Below, in pieces: positions 1 to 9,538 of a DNA stretch of 64,000 nucleotides. Origin of the DNA: Buchnera aphidicola str. G002 (Myzus persicae) (GTDB lineage Bacteria; Pseudomonadota; Gammaproteobacteria; Enterobacterales; Enterobacteriaceae); assembly GCF_000521565.1 (NCBI RefSeq), contig NZ_CP002701.1:372001-436000 (forward strand). The letters run 5' to 3'. Under the pieces are notes generated by a model. It was given only the letters and a program-made list of their open reading frames with translations. It ran no database searches and was not told the origin of the DNA. A program made the translations under genes and the position numbers. How positions within the stretch are numbered: position 1 is the first letter of the stretch; each line of letters opens with the position of its first letter.

Positions 1-25
1 TTTATTAAAAAAGATTTTACTTTAT

Positions 26-685
26 TTAAAGAGACACTATAACTTCTCCATTTTTATTAACAATTCCTGTAATAATCTTTCCGTTTTTTGTTTTAATACG
101 TACTTTTTCATTTTCTGCTCCATTATTTAATGATTTTGCTATTGAAGAAATCGTAAAACCATCTCCTTTAAAAATAATTTTAACTTGTTGATTGACTTGC
201 ACTAACCAAAACGGTCGTGTTATAAAAGATGTTATCGGTTGTAATGGGAAAATGTCACGTAAATTAACTCTATTAATTACGTCTTCTTTCTTGAGATACG
301 TATTATTAGGTAACATATCTAATCGTCCAATTAAAATTTTTAAATCTGATTTTTGTATTTTCGTTCCTCTAGGAATTTTTCTTTTAGCAACGATATATTC
401 TCCTTGTGTTTGAATTTCTACTTGTAAAAAATATTGTCGTGTATCGCACTTTAAAAGAACATCAACTAAACTCAAATCACGCAAATTACTTAAAATTGAA
501 AAAAAAGGTTTTTTACAATTCAGATGATCTTTTAATGGAGTACGTATTATGATATGCATACGATTTTTTTTAAAAGGATATTCTTTCTTAAAGAAATCAT
601 TTAATTTTTCATTTAAACTTAATGCATCAACTTGATAAGATAAACACAATAAAAAAAAACTAATTGTTATTTTTTTTAATATCAT
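26..685 (-). CDS. flgA: Flagellar P-ring assembly chaperone FlgA
   Basis: Periplasmic chaperone that helps FlgI assemble into the P ring around the flagellar rod. The 219-residue product opens with a Sec signal peptide (lysines 4-5, hydrophobic core, likely cleavage after VDA at residue 21). It ends in a SAF-type domain starting near residue 97 (IVAKRKIPRGTKI). Its length equals that of the E. coli protein. It is read away from the flgB operon across a 256-bp shared spacer, as in E. coli. flgM and flgN, which follow flgA in E. coli, are not visible because only 25 bases remain before the window edge. Identification rests on family pattern plus synteny. Confidence 0.93.
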   Translation of the reverse strand: MILKKITISFFLLCLSYQVDALSLNEKLNDFFKKEYPFKKNRMHIIIRTPLKDHLNCKKPFFSILSNLRDLSLVDVLLKCDTRQYFLQVEIQTQGEYIVAKRKIPRGTKIQKSDLKILIGRLDMLPNNTYLKKEDVINRVNLRDIFPLQPITSFITRPFWLVQVNQQVKIIFKGDGFTISSIAKSLNNGAENEKVRIKTKNGKIITGIVNKNGEVIVSL

Positions 686-774
686 TCTTTCCCTTAACTA
701 TATACTGTTAATAATAAGACTAAGGTATAGTAATTTAATAAAATTTATATTATTAAATTTTTAAAATGATTTTC

Positions 775-804
775 TTGATAGAAAATATTGAATAAAGTTA
801 TAAT
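775..804 (+). promoter_or_regulatory. Putative sigma70-type promoter for the flgB operon
   Basis: A TTGATA -35 element (775-780) and a perfect TATAAT -10 (799-804) are separated by 18 bp, about 137 bp before flgB. This is ordinary housekeeping-type spacing, not the flagellar sigma28 form. In such AT-rich DNA a TATAAT is common, so the -35 match and the spacing carry the weight. It would drive flgB through at least flgH. Confidence 0.5.
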
Positions 805-941
805 ATAAATATATTATTATTTCTAATATTTGTAAAAATTATTATGAAATAATGGATATTATAAAAAAAACAGAATAAAATAATATTTTATATGAATCTT
901 CAAACAAATTTGTATACTTTATAATATTAAAGGATAAAATT

Positions 942-1343
942 ATGTTTAATCAAATTAACCAAGTGTTTGATTTTAACCAAAAAGCATTAAATATTTATGT
1001 TAAAAGACAAGAAATTTTGGCTTCTAATATTGCTAATGCTGATACACCTGGATATAAAGCTGTAGATATTAATTTTAAAGATGAACTGAATAAAACATTA
1101 AACAAGAAAGATACAAAAATTATTCTTAAAAAAACATCTCCTAATCATCTTAATGGAAAAAATAACCATATATCTTTATTAAAAATAATACCTGTAATAA
1201 GTAATAACATCAAACCAGATGGAAATACAGTTAATATGGATAGAGAAAGAATCGAATTTGTAAATAATAGTTTAAAATACGTATCAACTTTAGCATTTAT
1301 AAAAAATGAAATTAAAAATATAATACATGTTTTACAAGGATAA
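942..1343 (+). CDS. flgB: Flagellar proximal rod protein FlgB
   Basis: Structural subunit of the proximal rod that joins the MS ring to the distal rod. The 133-residue product carries the rod/hook signature LASNIANADTPGYKA near residues 27-41, close to the N terminus as expected, and an amphipathic C-terminal helix. It lacks a cleaved signal peptide, consistent with export by the flagellar type III apparatus. It is the first gene of the flgBCDEFGHIJ series and lies 8 bp before flgC. Length is close to the E. coli protein (138). An AAAGGA Shine-Dalgarno sequence stands just before the ATG. Confidence 0.96.
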   Translation: MFNQINQVFDFNQKALNIYVKRQEILASNIANADTPGYKAVDINFKDELNKTLNKKDTKIILKKTSPNHLNGKNNHISLLKIIPVISNNIKPDGNTVNMDRERIEFVNNSLKYVSTLAFIKNEIKNIIHVLQG

Positions 1344-1351
1344 AATAAATT

Positions 1352-1762
1352 ATGTCTCTTCTTAATATATTTCATATTGCAGGTTCTGCAATGACTGCAC
1401 AGTCACAGAAAATGAATGTTATTGCAAGTAATTTAGCTAATATAGATAGTGTAACAGAGAAAAATGGAAAGTTTTATCCATATATTGCAAAACAAGTAAT
1501 TTTTGAATTAGATGCTTCAAATAATTCAGCAATAGGTGGAGTAAAAGTATCTAATATAATTAATGACTCTACTCCTATGAACTTAATATATAATCCTAAT
1601 CATCCTATGGCTAATAAAAAAGGCTATCTTTTAACATCTAATGTCAATCCTATTACAGAAACAGTAAACAACATATCGGCAGCAAGAAACTATCAAGCTA
1701 ATATAGAAGTATTAAAAACGGCTAAATCTATGATCATGAAAACATTGACAATTAACGAATAA
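1352..1762 (+). CDS. flgC: Flagellar proximal rod protein FlgC
   Basis: Second proximal rod subunit. The 136-residue product (E. coli 134) keeps the N-terminal motif VIASNLANIDSV near residues 23-34. The C-terminal segment NYQANIEVLKTAKSMIMKTL is typical of rod and hook axial proteins, whose two ends pair into a coiled coil. It sits between flgB (8 bp) and flgD (16 bp), implying one transcript. Nothing suggests decay. Confidence 0.96.
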   Translation: MSLLNIFHIAGSAMTAQSQKMNVIASNLANIDSVTEKNGKFYPYIAKQVIFELDASNNSAIGGVKVSNIINDSTPMNLIYNPNHPMANKKGYLLTSNVNPITETVNNISAARNYQANIEVLKTAKSMIMKTLTINE

Positions 1763-1778
1763 TGGAGAATAAATAAAC

Positions 1779-2435
1779 ATGATTAATATGAATTCATCCA
1801 TTGATAACAAATTAATTGAAAAAAATATTAATGATTCACCAAACAACTTGAATCCATTAGATTTACAAAAAAATTTTTTAAGTTTATTGATTGCACAAAT
1901 TAAAAATCAAGATCCTACTGATCCTATTAAGAATACTGAATTAACATCACAATTAGCGCAAATTAATACGGCAACAGGAGTCGAAAAATTAAATAATACT
2001 GTTTTAAATATTTCTAATGAAATTAATAAAAATCAAAATGTTCAAATATCTTCATTAATTGGACATCGTGTGATGATACCAAGTACTCAAATTGTACACA
2101 CCCAAGGTGCACCTAGTAGATATGGTATAGAATTAGTTGGATACGCTACTTTAGTAGAAATACAAATTAAAGATAAAAATGGTAATACATTATACACTAA
2201 AAGAATGAATGATATGAAACCTGGCATTCATAATTTTATCTGGAATGCAAAGGATATCAATACTGGAAAATATGATATTTTAGTTTCAGCTAAAAACAAA
2301 GATCAAAATATTCCTGTTCAAAGTTTAAGTGAAAGTTTAGTACAGAGTGTCATTATATCTTCTAGAGGTCCTCTTATAGATCTAGGGGTAGCTGGAAATA
2401 TAACACTATCACAGATTCGAGAAATTCTTAAATAA
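1779..2435 (+). CDS. flgD: Flagellar hook capping/assembly protein FlgD
   Basis: Scaffold that caps the growing hook and lets FlgE subunits polymerise. It is 218 residues (E. coli about 231). The conserved N-terminal stretch FLSLLIAQIKNQDPTDPIKN (residues about 32-51) is present, followed by the Ig-like and Tudor-like hook-cap region with VEIQIKDKNGNTLYT and the GIHNFIWNAKD turn. A GGAG Shine-Dalgarno lies 12 bases before the chosen ATG; a second ATG three codons later is possible. Keeping hook-building genes indicates that the retained structure extends beyond the rod. Confidence 0.95.
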   Translation: MINMNSSIDNKLIEKNINDSPNNLNPLDLQKNFLSLLIAQIKNQDPTDPIKNTELTSQLAQINTATGVEKLNNTVLNISNEINKNQNVQISSLIGHRVMIPSTQIVHTQGAPSRYGIELVGYATLVEIQIKDKNGNTLYTKRMNDMKPGIHNFIWNAKDINTGKYDILVSAKNKDQNIPVQSLSESLVQSVIISSRGPLIDLGVAGNITLSQIREILK

Positions 2436-2479
2436 AAGTTTTTTCATTTAATACATAATAAAGTGTAAGGGTGAATATT

Positions 2480-3721
2480 ATGACAGCAATGACAGCTATC
2501 AGCGGTTTACTCATTAATAATAATTATATAGATATTATATCTAATAATATCGCAAATGCTTCTACTATAGGATATAAATCTAGTCAACCTATCTTTTTTG
2601 ATATTTTTTCACATTCTTGTTATTCAAACACTCCTATCGGATATGGAGTTGGAATTTCAAATATTATACAAAACTTCAGCAATGGAATGTTAGTAGAAAC
2701 CGGTAGAGATTTAGACTTAGGAATTATAAAAGATGGTTTTTTTCGTGTTTTAGACGCTCAAGGTCACGTACATTACACACGAAATGGTCAATTCTTAATA
2801 GATAAAAATAAAAATATTATTAATATACAAGGAATGTATCTCACAGGACAAAATAAATCTCATTCAAAAAATACTTTTAATAATTTATCTAATTTAGAAC
2901 CGATTAACTTACAACATGCGCATATATTACAAGCAAAACCTACTTCATCAATTAAATTGAGTAGAGCTTTAAATAGTGATATGAATCCTATTAATCATGA
3001 AAATAATTCTGATAATGATTTGTCTCAAAAAGACAACTATGTAAGCAACATCACTATTTATAATAAAGATGAAAAAGCAGAAACACTAACTATTTCTTTT
3101 AAAAAGACAGATAAAAAAAATACATGGAACGTAAATATAAAATCAAATAACCTTTCAGATGATTCTGACAAAAAAGAGAATATTAATAAAAGTTTTGATT
3201 TAAAATTTGATTCTCATGGTGAATTAATTTCTGAGGCAGTATTAAGTATTCAATCAGAAAATTCAAAATATGAAAATATTACTTTAGATTTAACTGGTAC
3301 TATAGAACAATTAGACAGTGATAATTCTTATCATGAATACTTTTCTTCTCAAAATGGATATGCAAAAGGATCTTTAAAAACATTTCGCATTCTTCTCAAT
3401 GGTGAAATTATTGGTACATATTCTAACGAACAAACTGTTCCAATTGGACAAATATTATTGTCAAAATTTATTAGTCCAGAAAAATTACATCCTGAAAGTG
3501 GTAATTTATGGTCTGCTACTGAAGAATCAGGTCAAGGAGACATAGGTATAGCGGGTGATTCTGGTTTTGGAACATTAACAAATGGAACTTTAGAAACTTC
3601 AAATGTAGATTTGAACAAAGAATTAATAAACATGATTATAGCACAACGCAACTATCAATCAAATGCACAATCTTTTAAAACAGAAGATAAAATCATTAAC
3701 ACATTACTAAATTTACGATAA
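2480..3721 (+). CDS. flgE: Flagellar hook protein FlgE
   Basis: Major subunit of the hook. The N-terminal motif [17 protein letters not shown], the body motif [20 protein letters not shown] and the C-terminal end [20 protein letters not shown] identify the family. The frame is open from a GTG at 2471, but I place the start at the ATG at 2480: it lies 8 bases after the Shine-Dalgarno AAGGG and gives an N terminus like E. coli FlgE. The product has 413 residues (E. coli 402). The middle domain, about residues 150-300, is rich in Asn, Asp, Ser and Lys and diverges most, as expected for a surface-exposed region. Confidence 0.95.
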   Translation: MTAMTAISGLLINNNYIDIISNNIANASTIGYKSSQPIFFDIFSHSCYSNTPIGYGVGISNIIQNFSNGMLVETGRDLDLGIIKDGFFRVLDAQGHVHYTRNGQFLIDKNKNIINIQGMYLTGQNKSHSKNTFNNLSNLEPINLQHAHILQAKPTSSIKLSRALNSDMNPINHENNSDNDLSQKDNYVSNITIYNKDEKAETLTISFKKTDKKNTWNVNIKSNNLSDDSDKKENINKSFDLKFDSHGELISEAVLSIQSENSKYENITLDLTGTIEQLDSDNSYHEYFSSQNGYAKGSLKTFRILLNGEIIGTYSNEQTVPIGQILLSKFISPEKLHPESGNLWSATEESGQGDIGIAGDSGFGTLTNGTLETSNVDLNKELINMIIAQRNYQSNAQSFKTEDKIINTLLNLR

Positions 3722-3747
3722 TCTATTAATGGGACTCAAAACTATAT

Positions 3748-4503
3748 ATGGAGAATGCAATATATCATTCTATGATGTCAGCTAAGCAATTATTAGAAAA
3801 ACAAACTATAATTTCTAATAATCTAGCAAATATTTCTACTAATGGTTTTAAAGAAAAATTTAATTATATATTACAGGATGAAAATACAAATAATTTATTT
3901 AATAATCATCATCCAATTATAAAAGAATATTATAATCTTTCTCCAGGTATATTACATCATACACAAAGAAATTTAGATTTATTTATTAAAGATGATGGTT
4001 GGTTAACAGTTAAAGATATAAATGGTGAAGAAGCATATACAAAAAACGGTCATTTAAAAATAAATGCAGCAAGAAAACTGACTATTCAAGATAATGAAGT
4101 AGTAGGACATAATTCTAATATAGAAATACCTGATAATGTAAATTTAAAAATTTTATCTAATGGAATTATTACTGTAATAGAAAAAAAGAATAAAAAAATT
4201 TTTACAAACCAAATAGGTGCATTAAAATTAGTTAGTCTTCCTTGGCAAAATCTAATACAAAAAGAAAATGGGTTATTTTATCTTAAAAAAGATTTCAAAA
4301 GTAACAAATATAGTCATATTATTAATCATAATAATAATATACGTGTGCAAGCAGGATTTTTAGAATCTAGCAATGTAAATACTTCAAAAAACATGATAGA
4401 AATGATATCTAATGCTAGACAGTTTGAAATGCAAATGAAAATGATATCTACGTGTGATCAAAATTTTGAATATGCTAATCAATTAATTAATATAAACAAT
4501 TAA
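3748..4503 (+). CDS. flgF: Flagellar proximal rod protein FlgF
   Basis: Rod subunit. The 251-residue product has MENAIYHSM at its N terminus, [16 protein letters not shown] near residues 23-38 and a C-terminal pairing helix with [20 protein letters not shown]. Length equals that of the E. coli protein. It lies 26 bp after flgE and 15 bp before flgG. A recognisable Shine-Dalgarno is weak (GGGA about 15 bases upstream), so translation may depend on coupling with flgE. Confidence 0.95.
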   Translation: MENAIYHSMMSAKQLLEKQTIISNNLANISTNGFKEKFNYILQDENTNNLFNNHHPIIKEYYNLSPGILHHTQRNLDLFIKDDGWLTVKDINGEEAYTKNGHLKINAARKLTIQDNEVVGHNSNIEIPDNVNLKILSNGIITVIEKKNKKIFTNQIGALKLVSLPWQNLIQKENGLFYLKKDFKSNKYSHIINHNNNIRVQAGFLESSNVNTSKNMIEMISNARQFEMQMKMISTCDQNFEYANQLININN

Positions 4504-4518
4504 AAAGGAGAAAAAAAT

Positions 4519-5301
4519 ATGATTCCTTCTTTATGGATTGCTAAAACAGGACTAGATGCTCAACAAATTAATATGAATGTTATTTCTAATAATTTAGCAA
4601 ATGTTAGTACTAACGGATTTAAACGTTCTAGAGCTGTTTTTGAAGATTTAATGTATCAAACAGTAAGGCAAGCAGGAACAAACTCATCTATTGATACAAA
4701 TTTGCCATCAGGACTACAGATCGGTACTGGAGTGAGACCAGTTGCTACAGAAAGAATTCATAGTCAAGGTAACCTTTCTAAAACAGATTCTAGAAAAGAT
4801 GTCGCAATCAACGGACCTGGTTTTTTTCAAGTACAATTACCAGATGGAAATATGGCGTATACTAGAGATGGTTCTTTTCAATTTGACCAAAATGGTCAAT
4901 TAGTCACTAACAGTGGTTTTCCTATTATACCTGAAATTACTATTCCTGCTAATGCTTTAAATCTAAATATAGCAAGAGATGGTGTAGTTAGTGTTACTGT
5001 GCAAGGACAAACTCAACCTATTTTTCTTGGTCAATTGAATTTAATTAATTTTATTAATCATTCTGGATTAGAAAGTTTGGGAGAAAATTTATATCAAGAA
5101 ACTCAGGCATCTGGGACACCCATCGATACTACTCCTGGTTTAAACGGTACAGGTTTATTATATCAAGGATATGTTGAAACTTCAAATGTGAATGTTGCTG
5201 AAGAACTAGTTAATATGATTCAAACTCAAAGAGCATATGAAATAAATAGTAAATCTATTAATACATCTGATCAAATGTTACAAAAATTGTCACAATTATA
5301 A
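4519..5301 (+). CDS. flgG: Flagellar distal rod protein FlgG
   Basis: Distal rod subunit. It is 260 residues, identical in length to E. coli FlgG, and the best conserved of the axial proteins here. The N-terminal [19 protein letters not shown], the central [20 protein letters not shown] and the C-terminal [20 protein letters not shown] are all intact. AAAAAGGAG lies just upstream as a strong ribosome binding site. The strong conservation beside the degraded flgK suggests the rod is still under selection while the distal parts are not. Confidence 0.97.
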   Translation: MIPSLWIAKTGLDAQQINMNVISNNLANVSTNGFKRSRAVFEDLMYQTVRQAGTNSSIDTNLPSGLQIGTGVRPVATERIHSQGNLSKTDSRKDVAINGPGFFQVQLPDGNMAYTRDGSFQFDQNGQLVTNSGFPIIPEITIPANALNLNIARDGVVSVTVQGQTQPIFLGQLNLINFINHSGLESLGENLYQETQASGTPIDTTPGLNGTGLLYQGYVETSNVNVAEELVNMIQTQRAYEINSKSINTSDQMLQKLSQL

Positions 5302-5387
5302 TATATTCTACTTCTATATTATTTTTAAAAATAGGTTAAGAAAAAACTTTTATTTATTGAACGTCTATTATTAAAGGTAACTTTTTC

Positions 5388-6104
5388 GTGATAAAGTTAT
5401 TTATCTGTCAATTTAAATATTATTTAACTGCTTTATTTTTATTAACTATTCAGAGCTGTGCATCAGTGCCATATCAACCTCTAGTGGAAGGTGTAACAAC
5501 AGCTGTAGCACCTAATATTTTACCCAAAATAGTAAATGGTTCTTTATTTCAAGAAAGAACACCTATAAACCCAGGTTATCAACCATTATTTGAAGATCAC
5601 CGTCCACATAATATTGGTGATACTATAACTGTTGTATTACAAGAAAATATAAGTGCTAGTAATAGTTCTGCTTCCAATATGAGCCGAGATGGAAGTGCTA
5701 ATCTAGGAATTACAATAGCACCTAGTCAATTCAATCCGATTTTAGGTTTTGATTCAAAAGACAATAAAACTGGATTAGATAGTATAGGAAAAAACGTCTT
5801 TTCTGGGACAGGTAGTAATTCAGCTGAAAATAAATTTACTGGTCTAATTACTGTTACTGTAAAACAAGTATTACCGAATGGAAACTTAAAAGTTGTTGGA
5901 GAAAAACAGGTAGCCATTAATGAAGGAACAGAATTTATTCGTTTTTCAGGTGTGATAAATCCTAATAACATTAGTAAAAATAACTTAGTAGCATCTACTC
6001 AAATATCTGATACGCGTATTGAATATTTAAATAATGGACGTATTCATGATATTCAAAAAATGGGATGGTTGCAAAGATTCTTACTAAAAATTTCTCCTAT
6101 ATAG
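5388..6104 (+). CDS. flgH: Flagellar L-ring lipoprotein FlgH
   Basis: Outer-membrane L-ring subunit. The start is a GTG with AAAGGTAAC about 11 bases upstream. The N terminus carries a lipoprotein signal with the lipidation cysteine in LTIQSC (Cys near residue 24), then the FlgH core [21 protein letters not shown] and [20 protein letters not shown] near the end. The product has 238 residues (E. coli 232). It is separated from flgI by 215 bp that contain a hairpin and a likely new promoter, so the flgB transcript may end here. Confidence 0.95.
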   Translation: MIKLFICQFKYYLTALFLLTIQSCASVPYQPLVEGVTTAVAPNILPKIVNGSLFQERTPINPGYQPLFEDHRPHNIGDTITVVLQENISASNSSASNMSRDGSANLGITIAPSQFNPILGFDSKDNKTGLDSIGKNVFSGTGSNSAENKFTGLITVTVKQVLPNGNLKVVGEKQVAINEGTEFIRFSGVINPNNISKNNLVASTQISDTRIEYLNNGRIHDIQKMGWLQRFLLKISPI

Positions 6105-6173
6105 ATATTTGAACAAAAAAATAATTGAAAAAATATCCAAAAAATTATATATCCTCTAAAATAATATTAATTT

Positions 6174-6202
6174 TCATAAAGGACTCTATTTGTCCTTTAT
6201 GA
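6174..6202. terminator. Perfect 11-bp hairpin between flgH and flgI
   Basis: The arms at 6174-6184 (ending AAAGGAC) and 6192-6202 (starting GTCCTTT) pair over 11 bp with a 7-base loop TCTATTT. There is no T tract after either arm, so it is not a classic intrinsic terminator. It could be a weak terminator or an mRNA 3'-end stabiliser for the flgB-H transcript. Confidence 0.45.
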
Positions 6203-6257
6203 TAAACATATAAAATATTTTAAAAAATAAAAAATTTTTACATAATGAGAATATTTA

Positions 6258-6286
6258 TTGAAAATAATATATTTGTATACTATAAC
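6258..6286 (+). promoter_or_regulatory. Putative promoter for flgI-flgJ
   Basis: TTGAAA (6258-6263) and TATAAC (6281-6286) are spaced by 17 bp, 34 bp before the flgI ATG. The sequence TTTGTATACT around the -10 recurs before flgB at 910-919. The element supports a separate transcript starting at flgI, downstream of the hairpin at 6174-6202. Confidence 0.45.
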
Positions 6287-6319
6287 ACTTTTAAAAAAGT
6301 GAATTGATAAAGGTTTTCT

Positions 6320-7435
6320 ATGTCTAAAATAATATCATCATTAAAATTTATTATTTTTCTTTTAATAAGTTTATCTCTTCCTGTGTATGCTGAAAAAATA
6401 CGTGATTTAACTAGTATTGAAGGAATTCGAGATAATCAGCTGATCGGTTATGGTTTAATAGTAGGTTTAGATGGCACAGGAGATCAATCAATACAAGCAC
6501 CATTCACAAGTCAATCACTCAATAATATGTTAGCTCAATTAGGAGTTAGCATTTCACCAAATACTAATATGCAATTAAAAAATGTAGCTGCAGTAATAGT
6601 AACTGCAAATTTGCCTCCATTTAGTCATGCAGGTGAACAAATAGATGTTTTTGTTTCATCTATAGGAAATGCTAAAAGTCTGAGAGGCGGTACATTATTA
6701 ATGACTCCATTAAAAGGTACTGATAATCAAATTTATGCTCTGGCTCAAGGTAACATATTAGTATCTGAAAAAAATAACTCTATAAAAAAGTTTAATTATA
6801 TTCATGTAAATCAGGTTAATTCTGGAAAAATTCATCGTGGTGCAACAATCGAACGTGAGATCAAAAATAATTTTGGAAAAAAAAATACAATTAATCTCCA
6901 ACTAAATACAGAAGATTTCATTACGGCACAACGTATCAGTGATATGATTAATATAAAATATCCCGATACAGCTACACCTATTAATTCTAAAACAGTACAA
7001 CTGAATACTTCACCTAATAACGATGTACAAGTTCACATGCTTTCTAATATTCAAAATATCGATATTTCTTTACCATCTCAAGAGGCAAAAGTTATATTAA
7101 ATTCTCGTACTGGTTCTATTGTAGTTAATCAAGAAGTAAAACTAGGAACATGCGTAGTTTCTAACGGAAATATATCAATAATTGTACATGAAATAATTAA
7201 TAAAAAAAGAGATCTTAATTTTTTAAAAGATTTTAAAAAAAATATAAAAAAAGAATCTTATTCAGAAGATATAATAAATCAAAATTACATGGAGAACATT
7301 TCTTTAAATCAAAAAAATTTGAATAATATAGTGAGAGCTTTAAATATATTAGGTTCTACAACTAGTGAACTTATGTCTATTTTACAATCAATGAAAAGCG
7401 CTGGTTGTCTTAATGCTAAATTGGAAATCATTTAA
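6320..7435 (+). CDS. flgI: Flagellar P-ring protein FlgI
   Basis: Periplasmic P-ring subunit that surrounds the rod in the peptidoglycan layer. It has a Sec signal peptide (hydrophobic core about residues 9-22, cleavage after VYA) and the mature start EKIRDLTSIEGIRDNQLIGY, followed by GLDGTGDQ. The product has 371 residues (E. coli 365). Its TAA overlaps the ATG of flgJ by one base, so the two are translationally coupled. FlgA, its chaperone, is also in this window. Confidence 0.96.
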   Translation: MSKIISSLKFIIFLLISLSLPVYAEKIRDLTSIEGIRDNQLIGYGLIVGLDGTGDQSIQAPFTSQSLNNMLAQLGVSISPNTNMQLKNVAAVIVTANLPPFSHAGEQIDVFVSSIGNAKSLRGGTLLMTPLKGTDNQIYALAQGNILVSEKNNSIKKFNYIHVNQVNSGKIHRGATIEREIKNNFGKKNTINLQLNTEDFITAQRISDMINIKYPDTATPINSKTVQLNTSPNNDVQVHMLSNIQNIDISLPSQEAKVILNSRTGSIVVNQEVKLGTCVVSNGNISIIVHEIINKKRDLNFLKDFKKNIKKESYSEDIINQNYMENISLNQKNLNNIVRALNILGSTTSELMSILQSMKSAGCLNAKLEII

Positions 7436-7746
7436 TGAACAATAATTTATTATTATTTAATATATCAAATTATGGTACAAAATTTATTCATGAATTAAAA
7501 TATCAAGTTCATAATAATGCAAAAAAATATTCATTGCAAACTGCGAAAGAAGTAGAAGGTGTCTTTATTCAAATATTACTTAAAAGTATGAGAAGTTCTT
7601 TATCAAAAGATAACTTAATAGATAACAACCAAAGTCGTCTTTATACAGATATTTATGATCAAGAATTATCAAAAATATTAAGTAAAAAAGGAATGGGATT
7701 AACTAATATCATTTTAAAACAACTTCAAAAAACACAAAAAACATAA
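7435..7746 (+). CDS. flgJ: Rod-binding protein FlgJ, lacking the muramidase domain
   Basis: N-terminal rod-scaffold half of FlgJ. The 103 residues align with the first third of E. coli FlgJ (313 residues): AKEVEGVFIQILLKSMRSSL and SRLYTDIYDQELS are clear. The C-terminal peptidoglycan hydrolase domain is wholly absent. The frame ends cleanly at TAA and the 85-bp gap to flgK is too short to hold the missing domain. It starts on the last base of the flgI stop codon. Without its hydrolase, the rod must cross the wall with another lytic enzyme or through thin peptidoglycan. Confidence 0.93.
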   Translation: MNNNLLLFNISNYGTKFIHELKYQVHNNAKKYSLQTAKEVEGVFIQILLKSMRSSLSKDNLIDNNQSRLYTDIYDQELSKILSKKGMGLTNIILKQLQKTQKT

Positions 7747-7785
7747 AAAAATATATGGAATATAATTAAAATATACTATTTTATC

Positions 7786-7806
7786 GTAATAAATATAATT
7801 TATTAC
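7786..7806. terminator. Short hairpin between flgJ and flgK
   Basis: GTAATAAAT (7786-7794) pairs with ATTTATTAC (7798-7806) over 9 bp around a 3-base loop. No T tract follows. All pairs but two are A-T, so chance formation in AT-rich DNA cannot be excluded. Confidence 0.25.
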
Positions 7807-7831
7807 AAATTATATCAAAAAGGGAAGAATT

Positions 7832-9433
7832 ATGAGTTCTATATTTAACACTGCCATTGCTGGTATAAATGCAATGAGAATTATGATTGAAAAAACTACT
7901 AATAAAATTAACCATCCAGATGAAAATAACAATGTAGAAAAACGTATTTTTTTAGAAAATACAGCACAAGATTCTAGTGTCAATACTGCAGTAAAAGTAA
8001 AAGAAATTTACGATAATTATAATGATTTTATTACTGAAGAAAAAAGAAAAACAAATGTACAAGTACAAGATGAACAAACTAAAATTGAACAATTATTAAA
8101 ACTAGAAGACTTATTGTGTGAAAAATCAAATATTTTTAATGAATTAATTAATGATCTATACGAACAAATAGAAAAAGATGTTGCATTAGATAAAAAAAAT
8201 ATTATTAATAGTAATATAAAAGAAAAATCAAATAATATTATTACTGAATTAAAAGATTTTGATAGAAAATTAAAATTTCTAGAAAAAGATATTAAAACAT
8301 CAGTAATTAATAAAGTACAAAAAGTTAATTCTTTAATTGATCAAATTCATGATGCAACTATTGATATTCGTTTTTTTCCTATTTTGAAGATACCTAACAG
8401 AATTCAAGGTTTTATTGATAAAAGAGATGATTTAGTCGATGAACTAAATAATTTAGTTGGTGTTAAAGTTGTTAAGGGTAATGATAGTTATAAAATTTAT
8501 TTAAATAATGGAATATGTATTATTAACAATAATCAAAAACAAAACTTAATTCCATTAACATCTAAATCTGATGATAGATATATTAGTGTAGGATACATTG
8601 ATAAAGATGAAAATAGAGTAAAAAAAATAGAAGATATGATTCCTAGTGCTTCTTTAGGTGCTCTTTTAAAATTTCGCAGAGAAGAATTAACTAATGCAAG
8701 AAATAAAATTGGACAATTAACAGTCAATTTTGCTGATAGTATAAATTCTTATCACACATTAGGATATGATGTATTTGAACATGTTGGCAAACAAATTTTT
8801 AATATCAGCAATCCAGAAATTATAGCTAGTTCAACTAATCATTCATCCCCTATAACGTCTGCACAATGGGTTTCTACTAGTAATTCTAAAGATACTGATT
8901 ATATTTTATACTTTAAAAACAATAATTGGAACGTCAGAAGATTATCTGATCATACTTCAGTTCAACCTAATATACGTAGAGAAAATAATAATTTATTAAT
9001 CACTTTTGATGGACTTGAATTTTTAATACAAGGTCAGAATGAAGATGGTGATATTTACATGATTAAACCATATTCTAAAACACTAGAACAATTAGATCTA
9101 TTAATCGAAGAAAATGAACCTTTTTCATTTTCATCTGCAAATAAAATAAATAATCAAAAGAAAAATGTTTTAGTCAATCATCAAGAAACACTTGATGAAT
9201 CTTATCAAAAATTTTCAAAATCTATAGCTTATAAATGTAATTTACTTGAAGAAGAGTTACCTTTCAAAAAAAATATGATTAAAATACTTGATGATAAAAA
9301 ACTTTCCATGTCAAGTGATCTTGAAAAAGACTATCAAAATTTAAATTATCAACAAGAGTGTTATCTTGCTAACGTTAAAGTTTTAGAAACAGCAGAACGA
9401 ATTTTTAATGAAATAATTGAATGCTATAGCTAA
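7832..9433 (+). CDS. flgK: Hook-filament junction protein FlgK (HAP1), degenerate N terminus
   Basis: Hook-associated protein that would cap the hook. It is 533 residues (E. coli 547). Recognisable parts are [15 protein letters not shown] at the start, [20 protein letters not shown], the D2/D3 region with [16 protein letters not shown], and the C-terminal [19 protein letters not shown]. The axial-protein signature expected near residues 25-42 (ASNNIAN.NT.GY in relatives) is replaced by a lysine- and asparagine-rich run without it. It has its own Shine-Dalgarno (AGGGAAG). flgL, which follows in E. coli, is absent: a strong terminator and rne come next. It is probably expressed but under relaxed selection. 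Confidence 0.9.
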   Translation: MSSIFNTAIAGINAMRIMIEKTTNKINHPDENNNVEKRIFLENTAQDSSVNTAVKVKEIYDNYNDFITEEKRKTNVQVQDEQTKIEQLLKLEDLLCEKSNIFNELINDLYEQIEKDVALDKKNIINSNIKEKSNNIITELKDFDRKLKFLEKDIKTSVINKVQKVNSLIDQIHDATIDIRFFPILKIPNRIQGFIDKRDDLVDELNNLVGVKVVKGNDSYKIYLNNGICIINNNQKQNLIPLTSKSDDRYISVGYIDKDENRVKKIEDMIPSASLGALLKFRREELTNARNKIGQLTVNFADSINSYHTLGYDVFEHVGKQIFNISNPEIIASSTNHSSPITSAQWVSTSNSKDTDYILYFKNNNWNVRRLSDHTSVQPNIRRENNNLLITFDGLEFLIQGQNEDGDIYMIKPYSKTLEQLDLLIEENEPFSFSSANKINNQKKNVLVNHQETLDESYQKFSKSIAYKCNLLEEELPFKKNMIKILDDKKLSMSSDLEKDYQNLNYQQECYLANVKVLETAERIFNEIIECYS

Positions 9434-9461
9434 TTAACTAATTTTAAAATTATATCTTTAA

Positions 9462-9502
9462 AAAAAATAAAAACTTACTTTTAAAGTAAGTTTTTATTTT
9501 TT
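9462..9502. terminator. Bidirectional intrinsic terminator between flgK and rne
   Basis: An uninterrupted 18-bp stem pairs 9462-9479 with 9485-9502 (core ACTTACTT / AAGTAAGT). It is flanked by A6 on the left arm and T6 on the right arm, so it gives a hairpin plus U tract on both strands. It sits in the 105-bp gap between the convergent genes flgK and rne and would stop both transcripts. Confidence 0.85.
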
Positions 9503-9538
9503 ACAAGTATAAATATATAAAAAATATTAATACATGTA

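Noticed and set aside
192..413. Open frame of about 73 codons on the + strand inside flgA
   Set aside because: It lies fully antisense to a well-supported gene, has no ribosome site and no recognisable product. The same applies to the other short antisense frames inside valS, pepA, infB and ffh.
920..925. Perfect TATAAT just before flgB
   Set aside because: It is only 16 bases before the ATG and would place the transcript start in or after the ribosome site; the pair at 775-804 fits better.
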